From Bog-473 sp963745665 (GTDB lineage: Bacteria > Actinomycetota > Acidimicrobiia > Acidimicrobiales > RAAP-2), in assembly GCA_963745665.1 (NCBI GenBank), contig CAVUYE010000001.1, positions 744,001 to 808,000 of the forward strand: a stretch of DNA of 64,000 nucleotides, written 5' to 3'. The notes beneath the pieces were generated by a model. The model was not told the origin of the DNA, did not search any database, and saw nothing but the letters and a program-made list of their open reading frames with translations. Below are positions 1 through 7,985 of the stretch, in pieces. Each line of letters starts with the position of its first letter. Within the stretch, counting starts at the first letter, position 1. The position numbers and the translations under genes are program-made.

Positions 1-132
1 GGCCGCCTGCACGACGCCTTCTCGGAGGACGAGCTGGCGGACCTCACCATCTGCTGCGGCTGCTTCCTCGGCATGGGCCGAACGCTGGCCGTGGTCGGGG
101 TGCGGGCCCCCGACGAGCGCATCCTGGTCTGA
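1..132 (+). CDS. Carboxymuconolactone decarboxylase-like protein, C-terminal fragment
   Basis: Only the last 43 codons are in the window, open at the left edge and ending in TGA at 130-132. The tail reads FSEDELADLTICCGCFLGMG and then a short segment ending in a valine-glycine-valine strand. This resembles the end of the carboxymuconolactone decarboxylase/AhpD-like family, in which a helix 'F(T/S)xEELxxLT' is followed by a small-residue helix and 'LGV'. The family includes gamma-lactone decarboxylases and alkylhydroperoxidase-like proteins, so the substrate cannot be named. It converges on the inositol phosphate synthase gene with only 10 bases between the two stop codons. Confidence 0.5.
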   Translation, partial: GRLHDAFSEDELADLTICCGCFLGMGRTLAVVGVRAPDERILV

Positions 133-142
133 CGCAGTCGGT

Positions 143-1243
<1,101 letters not shown>

Positions 1244-1289
1244 GGACATGTCTCCTTCTGGGTCTTCGTTGTCGGTGGTGCGGGGTTGT

Positions 1290-1928
1290 TCAGGCCACCG
1301 GCTCCGGCTCGGTGCCGGCGGTGGTGAGGGCGGCGCGTTCGGACGCGATGAGGGTGTCGAGCCAGCTGATGTCGCGGGCCACGCCGTCGGCGGTGTGCTG
1401 GACGACCGAGCGGGCGTAGACGTCGAGGTCGGCGCGGGCGGCTTCGGCGTCGCCGAGGCGCTGCACGAGCTGGGCCCGGCGGCGTTCGAGCAGGGTCAGG
1501 CGGGCCTGGGGGGCGAGATGCCGGGCGAAGGCCAGGCGCAGCCCGAAGCTGCGGGCATCGTCGGCCGACCCGCTGCCCGTCAGCAACTCGACGAACAGCT
1601 CGCGCCCGGCGTCGGTGATGCGGTAGACCTTGCGGCCCCGTCGGGCCCGGGTAGGGGAGTGCCGGCGGGCCCGCAGGACCGCCCGCTCGCCGCTGAGCGA
1701 GCCCGTCGGGGGTGCGGCCGCGGCGGCCGGCGCCGCGCCGCCGCCGGTGGACCCCCCGCCCTCCGTGGCCACCACCGCGCCCGACTTCTCCAGGCGGGTG
1801 AGGGCGGGGTAGATGGAACCGAAGGAGACGTTGGCGAGGAGTCCCAGGTGGTCGCGCAATTGGCGTCGGATCTCGTAGCCGTGGAGGTCGCGTTCCTCCA
1901 GCAGTCCCAGGATGGCCAGATCCAACAT
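1290..1928 (-). CDS. PadR-family transcriptional regulator
   Basis: A 212-aa regulator whose N-terminus (LDLAILGLLEERDLHGYEIR) is the typical PadR winged helix. The helical C-terminal half, rich in Arg and Leu, would be the dimerisation domain. The wing is interrupted around residues 55-95 by an Ala/Gly/Pro-rich stretch, after which the family motif 'RRGRKVYRITDAGRELF' resumes. That insertion is unusual. The gene precedes ino1 and the two are likely one transcription unit, so it probably controls inositol phosphate synthesis as well as itself. The ATG at 1928 lies just downstream of a -10 box and a perfect palindrome, which implies autoregulation and a leaderless mRNA. Confidence 0.88.
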   Translation of the reverse strand: MLDLAILGLLEERDLHGYEIRRQLRDHLGLLANVSFGSIYPALTRLEKSGAVVATEGGGSTGGGAAPAAAAAPPTGSLSGERAVLRARRHSPTRARRGRKVYRITDAGRELFVELLTGSGSADDARSFGLRLAFARHLAPQARLTLLERRRAQLVQRLGDAEAARADLDVYARSVVQHTADGVARDISWLDTLIASERAALTTAGTEPEPVA

Positions 1929-1936
1929 GTCGAATG

Positions 1937-1955
1937 AGTATATCGGTTCGATATA
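1937..1955 (-). promoter_or_regulatory. Leaderless promoter and palindromic operator of the padR-ino1 unit
   Basis: On the minus strand a TATACT hexamer (1942-1937) stands eight bases before the ATG of the PadR gene, so transcription should start at or next to the start codon. Overlapping it is a perfect 7-3-7 inverted repeat, TATATCGGTTCGATATA (1939-1955), strikingly AT-rich for this genome. A palindrome covering the -10 box of a PadR gene is the expected place for autorepression. The assignment to PadR is an inference. Confidence 0.6.
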
Positions 1956-2052
1956 GCGAAAGGGCGCTTCGCGTCACACGATGGTCGCGATCGTGCCTGA
2001 TTTGGCTCACAATTGGTGCCCGGATTCCGGCGCGGGAGGTAGCCTGGCCGCC

Positions 2053-2490
2053 GTGTCCATCACCTCGGAGCCGAGGTCACCATCCCGTGCGGTCAGCCCT
2101 GATGTCACGGCCCATGTCGAGTACCGGATCATCCGCAACGGCGTGGTCCGGGAGGTGGACCGGGGCAAGCTCTTGAAGACCGACGTCTGCGACGCCCACC
2201 CCGAGCTGCTGCGGGCGGCCCGCAACGTGGGCCGGGCGACCAAGGAGGTCTGCCCCATCTGCGACGACGGCCGCCTGGTCACGGTGACGTTCGTCTTCGG
2301 GGCCAAGCTGCCGCCGGGCGGGCGCTGCCCGGGCACCGTGGCCGAGCTCAAGGCGCTCTGCCGCCGGCCCGAGCCGGTCCTCTGCTACGAGGTCGAGGTC
2401 TGCCCGGCCTGCGCCTGGCACCACCTCATGCGCAAGTACCCCGCCGGCGGCCGCACGCCTCGCCCCAAGAAAGCGGCGCCGGCGACGTGA
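2053..2490 (+). CDS. DUF5318 family protein
   Basis: A small conserved actinobacterial protein of unknown function. Its core contains 'TDVCDAHPELLRAARNVG', a CPIC pair and a second CPAC pair ('EVEVCPACAWHHL'), which look like a zinc ribbon. Homologues in mycobacteria lie in the same ino1-rpsF neighbourhood. The frame is open from 1981, but I prefer the GTG at 2053, which has GGAGGT twelve bases upstream; the exact start is unsure. The gene overlaps panB by four bases (GTGA), so the two are translationally coupled. The C-terminus is a lysine- and proline-rich tail. Confidence 0.72.
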   Translation: MSITSEPRSPSRAVSPDVTAHVEYRIIRNGVVREVDRGKLLKTDVCDAHPELLRAARNVGRATKEVCPICDDGRLVTVTFVFGAKLPPGGRCPGTVAELKALCRRPEPVLCYEVEVCPACAWHHLMRKYPAGGRTPRPKKAAPAT

Positions 2491-3380
2491 CGGCTGCTGC
2501 CGATCGCCCCAAGGGCCCGGCGGCCAGCCCGGCGGCCCGCCCGACCCGCCCGGCCGTGACCGTCCCGGCCCTGCGGTCGCGCAAGCGGCGCAACGGCGAC
2601 ACGCCCATCGTGATGGTCACGGCCTACGACGAGCCGGGGGCCCGCATCGTCTCCGACGCCGGCGCCGACATCATCTTGGTGGGGGACTCGGTGGCCAACA
2701 CGGTGCTCGGCTACCCCGACACCTTGCACGTCGACATCGAGGTCATGGCCCACCACACGGCGGCGGTGGCCCGGGCGCAGCCGCACTGCCTGATCCTCGG
2801 CGACATGCCCTGGATGAGCTACCACCTCTCGGCCGAGGACGCCGTGCGTAACGCTGCCACCCTCATCCGCGCCGGGGCCCAGGCCGTCAAGCTCGAGGGC
2901 GGGCGAGCCCGCCTTCCGGTGGTCGAGGCGATCATCCGGGCCGAGATCCCGGTCATGGGGCATCTCGGCCTGACCCCCCAGTCGGTCCTCGCCATGGGCG
3001 GCTTCCGCGTGCAGGGCAAGAGCGCCGACGCCGCTTCCGCCCTGCTCGATGCGGCCAAGGCCCTCGCCGCGGCCGGCTGCTTCGGCTTCGTGATCGAGGG
3101 GGTGCCCGACGTGGTGGGTGCCGCCGTCACCGAGCACCTCGACGTGCCGACCATCGGCATCGGGGCGGGGCCGGCCTGCGACGGGCAGGTTCTGGTCTTC
3201 CACGACCTGCTGGGGCTGGGCAAGGGCACCCCGCCCAAGTTCGTGCGCCAGTACGCCGACGTGGGGCGCATCGCCACCGAGGCCATCGCCGCTTTCGCCG
3301 ACGACGTGCGCCGCGGCGACTTCCCCGGCGACGCCGAGACCTACCACGGACCGGCGGGCCTGGGCGACGCCCTCGCCTGA
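2487..3380 (+). CDS. panB: 3-methyl-2-oxobutanoate hydroxymethyltransferase
   Basis: PanB transfers a hydroxymethyl group from 5,10-methylenetetrahydrofolate to 2-oxoisovalerate to make ketopantoate, the first step of pantothenate and coenzyme A synthesis. The sequence shows the TIM-barrel signature 'MVTAYDEPGARI', the metal-binding aspartates in 'ILVGDSVANT' and 'GDMPWMSYH', 'VKLEGG', and the later 'GHLGLTPQSV'. At 297 aa it has normal length plus about 25 extra Ala/Pro-rich N-terminal residues. The GTG start overlaps the stop of the DUF5318 gene. No other pan genes are in the window. Confidence 0.95.
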   Translation: MTAAADRPKGPAASPAARPTRPAVTVPALRSRKRRNGDTPIVMVTAYDEPGARIVSDAGADIILVGDSVANTVLGYPDTLHVDIEVMAHHTAAVARAQPHCLILGDMPWMSYHLSAEDAVRNAATLIRAGAQAVKLEGGRARLPVVEAIIRAEIPVMGHLGLTPQSVLAMGGFRVQGKSADAASALLDAAKALAAAGCFGFVIEGVPDVVGAAVTEHLDVPTIGIGAGPACDGQVLVFHDLLGLGKGTPPKFVRQYADVGRIATEAIAAFADDVRRGDFPGDAETYHGPAGLGDALA

Positions 3381-3457
3381 CGACCCCAACCGCATCACCC
3401 GGGCCGCCGACGACCCGTCCCGGGGGCGGCTAACATGGCTCCCCGCAACAGACCCTG

Positions 3458-3500
3458 CTCCTGACCGTCAGGGGCCCGGGCACGTCCCGGTCCAGAGGGA
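3458..3500 (+). promoter_or_regulatory. Hairpins in the rpsF leader, possible S6:S18 regulatory RNA
   Basis: The leader of rpsF holds a stem at 3458-3474 whose loop is CCG (CCTGACCGTCAGG at its core), followed by a second stem at about 3475-3491 (CCGGG / CCCGG). Many bacteria regulate rpsF operons by S6:S18 complex binding to a leader hairpin with a conserved CCG. The position fits, but I could not check the full consensus, so this is tentative. A likely -10 element (TAACAT, 3431-3436) lies upstream. Confidence 0.35.
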
Positions 3501-3512
3501 GGTACGCCGCTC

Positions 3513-3830
3513 ATGCGGCCTTACGAAGTCATGGCCATCTTCGAGGCCACCACCGAGCCGACGGTGATTCAGGGCGTGCTCGACCAGGCCCTGGACGTGA
3601 TCCGCACCACCGGCGGCACCCCCGGCGCCATCGACCGCTGGGGCAAGCGCACCCTGGCCTACGAGGTCAACCACAAGCGCGAGGGCTACTACGTCGTGGT
3701 GGAATTCACCGCCGAGCCCGCCACCGTGGCCGCCCTGGACCGCATGATGGGCCTGGCCGACGAGATCATCCGCCACAAGGTCATGCGCCTGCCGGACCAC
3801 AAGGCTCCGGCCGGGTCCGCGGCGAGCTGA
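3513..3830 (+). CDS. rpsF: 30S ribosomal protein S6
   Basis: A 105-aa protein of normal length that binds S18 in the platform of the small ribosomal subunit. The start 'MRPYEVMAIFEATTEP', the 'IDRWGKRTLAYEVNHKREGYYVV' core and the 'LADEIIRHKVMR' end are diagnostic. It has a strong ribosome site (GAGGGAGG) nine bases before ATG. It opens the rpsF-ssb-rpsR-rplI operon, with 22 bases to ssb. Confidence 0.97.
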   Translation: MRPYEVMAIFEATTEPTVIQGVLDQALDVIRTTGGTPGAIDRWGKRTLAYEVNHKREGYYVVVEFTAEPATVAALDRMMGLADEIIRHKVMRLPDHKAPAGSAAS

Positions 3831-3852
3831 CGAGAGGACGAGAGGAGCACAG

Positions 3853-4347
3853 ATGCCGTCAGACAACAGCGTGACGCTGGTCGGGAACGTGACCCGTGAC
3901 CCCGAGCTGCGCTTCACCAACACCGGGCAGGCCAACGTGACGTTCGGGCTGGCCGTGAACCGCCGCTGGCAGAACCGCCAGACCCAGGAGTGGGAGGAGG
4001 CCACCTCCTTCTTCGACGTGGTCTGCTGGCGCGAGATGGCCGAGAACGTCAGCGAGACGATCACCCGTGGTGCCCGGGTCATGGTGGCCGGCCGGCTCGA
4101 GCAGCGCAGCTGGGAGACCCAGGAGGGCGACCGTCGCTCCAAGGTGGAGGTGGTGGCGGACGAGATCGGCCCGTCGCTGCGCTGGGCTACCGCGCAGATC
4201 ACCAAGAACGAGCGCCGCGGCCCCGGCGAGTCCAGCCGGGGTGGCGGTGGTGGTGGGGGCGGCCGTCCGGCCGCCGCTCCGCCGGCCCAACCACAGCCCG
4301 CGGCGGATGCCGGACCGGGCTACGGATTCGACGAGGAGCCCTTCTGA
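3853..4347 (+). CDS. ssb: Single-stranded DNA-binding protein
   Basis: SSB coats single-stranded DNA during replication, repair and recombination. Residues 1-115 are the OB fold (SVTLVGNVTRDPELRFTN, then EEATSFFDVVCW). A glycine-rich linker follows, and the C-terminal tip FDEEPF is the acidic-Pro-Phe tail that docks partner proteins. At 164 aa it has usual actinobacterial length. Its stop codon overlaps the rpsR start by one base (TGATG), so rpsR translation is coupled to it. Confidence 0.97.
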   Translation: MPSDNSVTLVGNVTRDPELRFTNTGQANVTFGLAVNRRWQNRQTQEWEEATSFFDVVCWREMAENVSETITRGARVMVAGRLEQRSWETQEGDRRSKVEVVADEIGPSLRWATAQITKNERRGPGESSRGGGGGGGGRPAAAPPAQPQPAADAGPGYGFDEEPF

Positions 4348-4859
4348 TGGCACGGAACAACCAACGCGGTGGGACGACGACGCGGCGCGCCCCCAAGGAT
4401 CTCGGACGCCGGGTCAAGAAGAAGCCCTGCGCGCTGTGTCGCGACAAGACCGAGTGGGTCGACTACAAGGACGTCCCGATGCTGCGCAAGTACATGAGCG
4501 ACCGCGGCAAGATCCGTTCGCGCCGGGTCACCGGCAACTGCGCCCAGCACCAGCGGGCGCTGGCCATGGCCATCAAGACGGCGCGCGAGCTCGTGCTGCT
4601 GCCCTACACCCAGCGCACCGTGACGGAGCGCCCGGGCGGCCGCGGCGGGCGCGACCGGGGCGAGCGCACGCTCGATTCGGTGCCGACCGAGGCGCCGCGC
4701 CCCCGCCCCGCCCCCGAAGCCCCCGCCGAAGTCCCGGCCGAGACAACGTCTGACACCGATGGAGCCATGGCGATCCTTCAGGAGGCCGTGGCGGACGCCG
4801 AGGCCGGCGAGCTGGTCGAGGTCGTGGTGGAGCCCGCAGAGGCGGGAGCGGATACATGA
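4347..4859 (+). CDS. rpsR: 30S ribosomal protein S18 with a long acidic C-terminal extension
   Basis: Residues 1-90 are ribosomal protein S18: a basic N-terminus, the 'VDYKDVPMLRKYMSDRGKI' core, 'RRVTGNCAQHQRALA' and 'LLPYTQR'. It is the zinc-type paralogue, with CxxC (CALC) plus the later Cys-His pair. S18 is normally 75-90 aa, but this protein continues to 170 aa with a Pro/Glu/Ala-rich tail whose last 40 residues are strongly acidic. The ATG at 4347 overlaps the ssb stop, and the gene overlaps rplI by four bases (ATGA). The tail is in an open frame with normal codon use, so it looks real. Confidence 0.9.
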   Translation: MARNNQRGGTTTRRAPKDLGRRVKKKPCALCRDKTEWVDYKDVPMLRKYMSDRGKIRSRRVTGNCAQHQRALAMAIKTARELVLLPYTQRTVTERPGGRGGRDRGERTLDSVPTEAPRPRPAPEAPAEVPAETTSDTDGAMAILQEAVADAEAGELVEVVVEPAEAGADT

Positions 4860-5305
4860 GGGTCGTGCTGCGCGACGACGTCGCCGGCGTCGGCCGCCGC
4901 GGTGACATCGTCAAGGTAGCGGGCGGCTTCGCCCGCAACTTCCTGCTGCCCGAGGGCCGGGCCATCGTGGCCACCGAGGGCGTCGAGGGCCAGGCCGAGC
5001 AGATGCGGCGCGGGCGCGACCTGCGCGAGGCGCAGGACCGTGGTGCCGCCGAGGCGCAGGCCACGGTGCTGGCCGGTGCCGTGATCCCCATCACCGCCCG
5101 GGCGTCCGGGACCGGCCGCCTGTTCGGCTCGATCGGCCCCGCCGACGTGGTGGAGGCGATAAAGGCTTCGAAGGGGATCGAGGTGGACCGCGGGCACATC
5201 GCGCTCCCCGAGCACATCAAGGAGACGGGTTCCTTCGAGGTGACTGTCGAGCTGTTCCGCGACGTGGCCACCATCGTGACGGTGGAGGTCTCGGCCGCGT
5301 CCTGA
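4856..5305 (+). CDS. rplI: 50S ribosomal protein L9
   Basis: L9 binds 23S rRNA through its N-terminal domain (MRVVLRDDVAGVGRRGDIVKVAGGFARNFLLPEG), which is joined by a long helix to a C-terminal domain (the 'GRLFGSIGPADVVEAI' block). The 149-aa length is normal. The ATG overlaps the rpsR stop (ATGA), making this the last gene of the coupled ribosomal cluster. A 184-base gap separates it from dnaB. Confidence 0.96.
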   Translation: MRVVLRDDVAGVGRRGDIVKVAGGFARNFLLPEGRAIVATEGVEGQAEQMRRGRDLREAQDRGAAEAQATVLAGAVIPITARASGTGRLFGSIGPADVVEAIKASKGIEVDRGHIALPEHIKETGSFEVTVELFRDVATIVTVEVSAAS

Positions 5306-5429
5306 CCAGGGCGTTCTTCTCGCCCGGCAGTCGGCAGCATCCACGCGCTGATACACCCGCGTGCCCATCATGGGGGCGTGCCGATTTGCGTTCTCCGTGG
5401 TCCCCAGTTGCTGACCAGTCGTGCACGGC

Positions 5430-5438
5430 TTATCCACA
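5430..5438 (+). promoter_or_regulatory. Perfect DnaA box upstream of dnaB
   Basis: TTATCCACA matches the consensus DnaA box (TTATNCACA) exactly. It lies 52 bases before the dnaB start, in the only sizeable gap of the replication gene cluster. It could allow the initiator DnaA to control dnaB. A single box is not evidence for an origin. Confidence 0.55.
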
Positions 5439-5489
5439 CGAATTGGGGCCTTACCGTCCCCAGGGCGCGACCGGCAGAGTAAGTGAGCC

Positions 5490-6881
5490 GTGGTCCAAGC
5501 CTTTGACGACACCCGCCCCCGCCCGCTGCGGACGGCCCCCATCCCGATGCCGAGCGGTACGAGGGTGCCGCCGCACGACGTCGAGGCCGAGGAGTCGTTG
5601 CTCGGGGCCATGCTCCTCTCCAACGACGCGGCATCGGTCGGCATCGAGAAGTGCTCGGCGGCCGACTTCTACAAGCCGGCGCACGGCCACATCTTCGGCG
5701 CCATCCGGGCGCTCATGGAGCGGGGCGAGGCCATCGACGCGGTGACAGTGACCGACGAGCTGAAGCGCTCGGGCGTGCTCGAGGCGGTCGGTGACCGCTC
5801 CATCTTCATCTCGCTGCTGGCCAACACGCCGTCGATCGCCAACGCGCGGCACTACGCCGACATCGTCGAGGAGCACGCGCTCTTGCGCAAGCTCATCGGG
5901 GTGGCGGGGGACATCGCCGACATCGGCTACTCGGTGCCCGAGGACGTCAAGGCGGCCGTCGACGAGGCGGAGCAGATGGTCTTCAACGTCGGCGAGCGCC
6001 GCACGGTCGACACCATGCGGCCCCTGCACGAGTTGCTGGGGGACGGGCTGGACCGCATCGAGGAGCTCGGGCAGCGCGGCTCGACCATCACCGGCGTGGC
6101 CACCGGTTACCACGAGCTGGACCGGATCCTCCTGGGTTTCCAGCCCTCCTCGCTGAACATCGTGGGTGCCCGCCCCGGCATGGGGAAGACGAGCTTCGCG
6201 CTCGGGGTGCTGGCCAACGTCGGTCTGCAGTCGCAGCGGCCGGCACTCCTCTTCTCCCTCGAGATGGGCCACCTCGAGCTGACGCAGCGCCTCCTCGCCT
6301 CCGAGGCCGAGGTCAACGGGCAGAGCCTGCAGACCGGCCGGATCCGCACCCAGGACTGGAGCAAAATCGGGGTGGCCGTGACGCGGCTGTCAAGCGCGCC
6401 GATCTTCATCGACGACAACCCCAACGTCACGGTCATGGACATCCGGGCCCGGGCCCGCCGGCTCAAGAAGTCGGAGGGCGACCTCGGCATCGTGGTCGTC
6501 GACTACCTGCAGCTGATGACCGGCCGGGGCCGGGCCGAGAACCGCCAGACCGAGGTGGCCGAGATCAGTCGCGGGCTCAAGATCCTCGCCCGCGAGCTCG
6601 AGGTGCCCGTCGTCGCCCTGTCGCAGTTGTCCCGGAACCTCGAGTCACGCCAGGACAAGACGCCGCAGCTGTCGGACCTGCGGGAGTCCGGGTCGCTCGA
6701 GCAGGACGCCGACGTCGTGCTCTTCATCTACCGCGAGTCCGAGTACAACGACGAGGTGCCGATCGACCGGGCGGACGACGCGCTGATCGAAGTGGCGAAA
6801 CACCGGAACGGGCCCACGGGCAAGGCCAACCTGCTGTTCTTGAAGCAGTACGCGCGCTTCGAGAACCACCGCGGGGTCTAA
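5490..6881 (+). CDS. dnaB: Replicative DNA helicase DnaB
   Basis: The hexameric helicase that unwinds DNA ahead of the replisome. The N-terminal DnaB domain (PPHDVEAEESLLGAMLLS) is followed by a RecA-like domain with Walker A GARPGMGKTS near residue 225 and Walker B VVVDYLQLM near residue 334, then 'LSQLSRNLESR' and the arginine-finger region 'VAKHRNGPTGKANLLF'. The 463-aa length is normal and no intein interrupts it, although inteins are common in actinobacterial dnaB genes. The GTG at 5490 gives the best N-terminus but has a weak ribosome site. Its stop codon overlaps the stop of the convergent HAD gene. Confidence 0.95.
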   Translation: MVQAFDDTRPRPLRTAPIPMPSGTRVPPHDVEAEESLLGAMLLSNDAASVGIEKCSAADFYKPAHGHIFGAIRALMERGEAIDAVTVTDELKRSGVLEAVGDRSIFISLLANTPSIANARHYADIVEEHALLRKLIGVAGDIADIGYSVPEDVKAAVDEAEQMVFNVGERRTVDTMRPLHELLGDGLDRIEELGQRGSTITGVATGYHELDRILLGFQPSSLNIVGARPGMGKTSFALGVLANVGLQSQRPALLFSLEMGHLELTQRLLASEAEVNGQSLQTGRIRTQDWSKIGVAVTRLSSAPIFIDDNPNVTVMDIRARARRLKKSEGDLGIVVVDYLQLMTGRGRAENRQTEVAEISRGLKILARELEVPVVALSQLSRNLESRQDKTPQLSDLRESGSLEQDADVVLFIYRESEYNDEVPIDRADDALIEVAKHRNGPTGKANLLFLKQYARFENHRGV

Positions 6882-7801
6882 GAGGCGGCCGCCGGGAGCA
6901 CGAAGTGCTCGACGGCGAATGCGAAGCCCTCGTCCTCGTTGCTCTTCGTCGTCTTCTTTGCGGCCTGCTTCGCCGCGGGGTCGGCGTTGGCCATGGCGAT
7001 GCTGAGGCCCGAATGGTCGAACATCAAGATGTCGTTGGGCTGGTCGCCGATGGTGGCGATCTCCTCGGGCGTGAGCTTGTAATGCCGGGCCAGGTAGAGG
7101 GCGACCTCACCCTTGTTGGCGCGTGGGTGCGTCACGTCGAGGTAGTAGGGCTGCGAGGCCGCTGCGGTCACGTGGTCGCCGAACTTCTCGGCAGCGGCGT
7201 CGGTGGCCTTGGCGATGGCGGCATGGTCGTCACTCACCCCGACCAGCTTGATCACGCCCTTGGTCAGCCCCTCGAAACTCGCGGCCACCGTGGGCGCGAA
7301 CTTGACCGTCCAGGCCTCCCGGTCGACGTGCGGGGCCTTGGTATCGGGGACGTACCAGTCCGCGCCCCGGTAGAGCCAGGTGTCGAGGCCGAAGGACTTC
7401 ATGAGGTCGATGACGGGCTGCACGAGCTTCTCGGGGAGCGCGTGCTGCTCCAAGATGTTGAGGGACCGGTCGACCATGAGGCCGCCGTTGAAGGCCGCGA
7501 CCGGCGTGTCGATGTCGAGGGGCTCGAGCAGCATCTCCATGCCGCGGGGTGGCCGGCCGCTGGTCAGGGCGAAGAGAACGCCGGCCTGGCGCAGCCGGCG
7601 CACGGCCGCGACGGCGTCGTCGGTCAAGACCTTGTCCTGGGTGACCAGCGTCCCGTCCACGTCGGCCAGGAAGAGGCGGATGGGTGGGGAGGCATCGGGG
7701 TCGGAGGCGATGAGCCGATGGTAGGCGGCCCAGCCGCGGACCGGGCGGCCACCGGGGACCGCTCCTTCGTGGCCCGCGCGACCCGGGGGTACCCGTCGCA
7801 T
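6878..7801 (-). CDS. Cof-type HAD-superfamily hydrolase
   Basis: A predicted sugar-phosphate or nucleotide phosphatase. Motif I (FLADVDGTLV, nucleophile Asp and acid/base Asp) is near residue 45 and motif IV (IGDQPNDILMFDHSG) near residue 260. The large cap between motifs II and III is the IIB Cof cap. At 307 aa it is about 35 residues longer at the N-terminus than usual. The ATG at 7801 has AAGG upstream, but a later start near the catalytic domain is possible. It converges on dnaB with overlapping stops. The substrate is unknown. Confidence 0.85.
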   Translation of the reverse strand: MRRVPPGRAGHEGAVPGGRPVRGWAAYHRLIASDPDASPPIRLFLADVDGTLVTQDKVLTDDAVAAVRRLRQAGVLFALTSGRPPRGMEMLLEPLDIDTPVAAFNGGLMVDRSLNILEQHALPEKLVQPVIDLMKSFGLDTWLYRGADWYVPDTKAPHVDREAWTVKFAPTVAASFEGLTKGVIKLVGVSDDHAAIAKATDAAAEKFGDHVTAAASQPYYLDVTHPRANKGEVALYLARHYKLTPEEIATIGDQPNDILMFDHSGLSIAMANADPAAKQAAKKTTKSNEDEGFAFAVEHFVLPAAAS

Positions 7802-7837
7802 TTGCCGCCTTGAGGCCGGCCTGACCTTTGTGCCCGA

Positions 7838-7892
7838 CCTGCAGAACCCGGCCCGCTACCTGCAGAACCCGGCCCGCTACCTGGAGAACCCG
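7838..7892. repeat. Tandem 21-base repeat, about 2.6 copies
   Basis: Two identical copies of a 21-base unit (7838-7858 and 7859-7879) are followed by a partial copy with one mismatch (7880-7892). The unit begins CCTGCAGAACCCGGC and has a length divisible by three. It lies in the 184-base gap between the HAD and acetyltransferase genes. I see no hairpin or spacer that would suggest CRISPR; it looks like a short slippage repeat. Confidence 0.85.
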
Positions 7893-7985
7893 AGCACCGC
7901 CGCGTCGTCGTGCGCATCGCCCCTTCCGCGTCAGGGCCGTCGACATGAGCGCTTCGTTACTTACTAATCTTCGCAGATTGGCGCA

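Noticed and set aside
5306..5489. Replication origin near dnaB
   Set aside because: Only one DnaA box, with no cluster, no AT-rich unwinding segment and no dnaA or dnaN nearby.
5490..6881. Intein in dnaB
   Set aside because: The helicase reads continuously through the Walker A and H4 regions with no insertion.
7838..7892. Tandem 21-base repeat as a CRISPR remnant or iteron set
   Set aside because: The units abut with no spacer and there is no AT-rich origin context.
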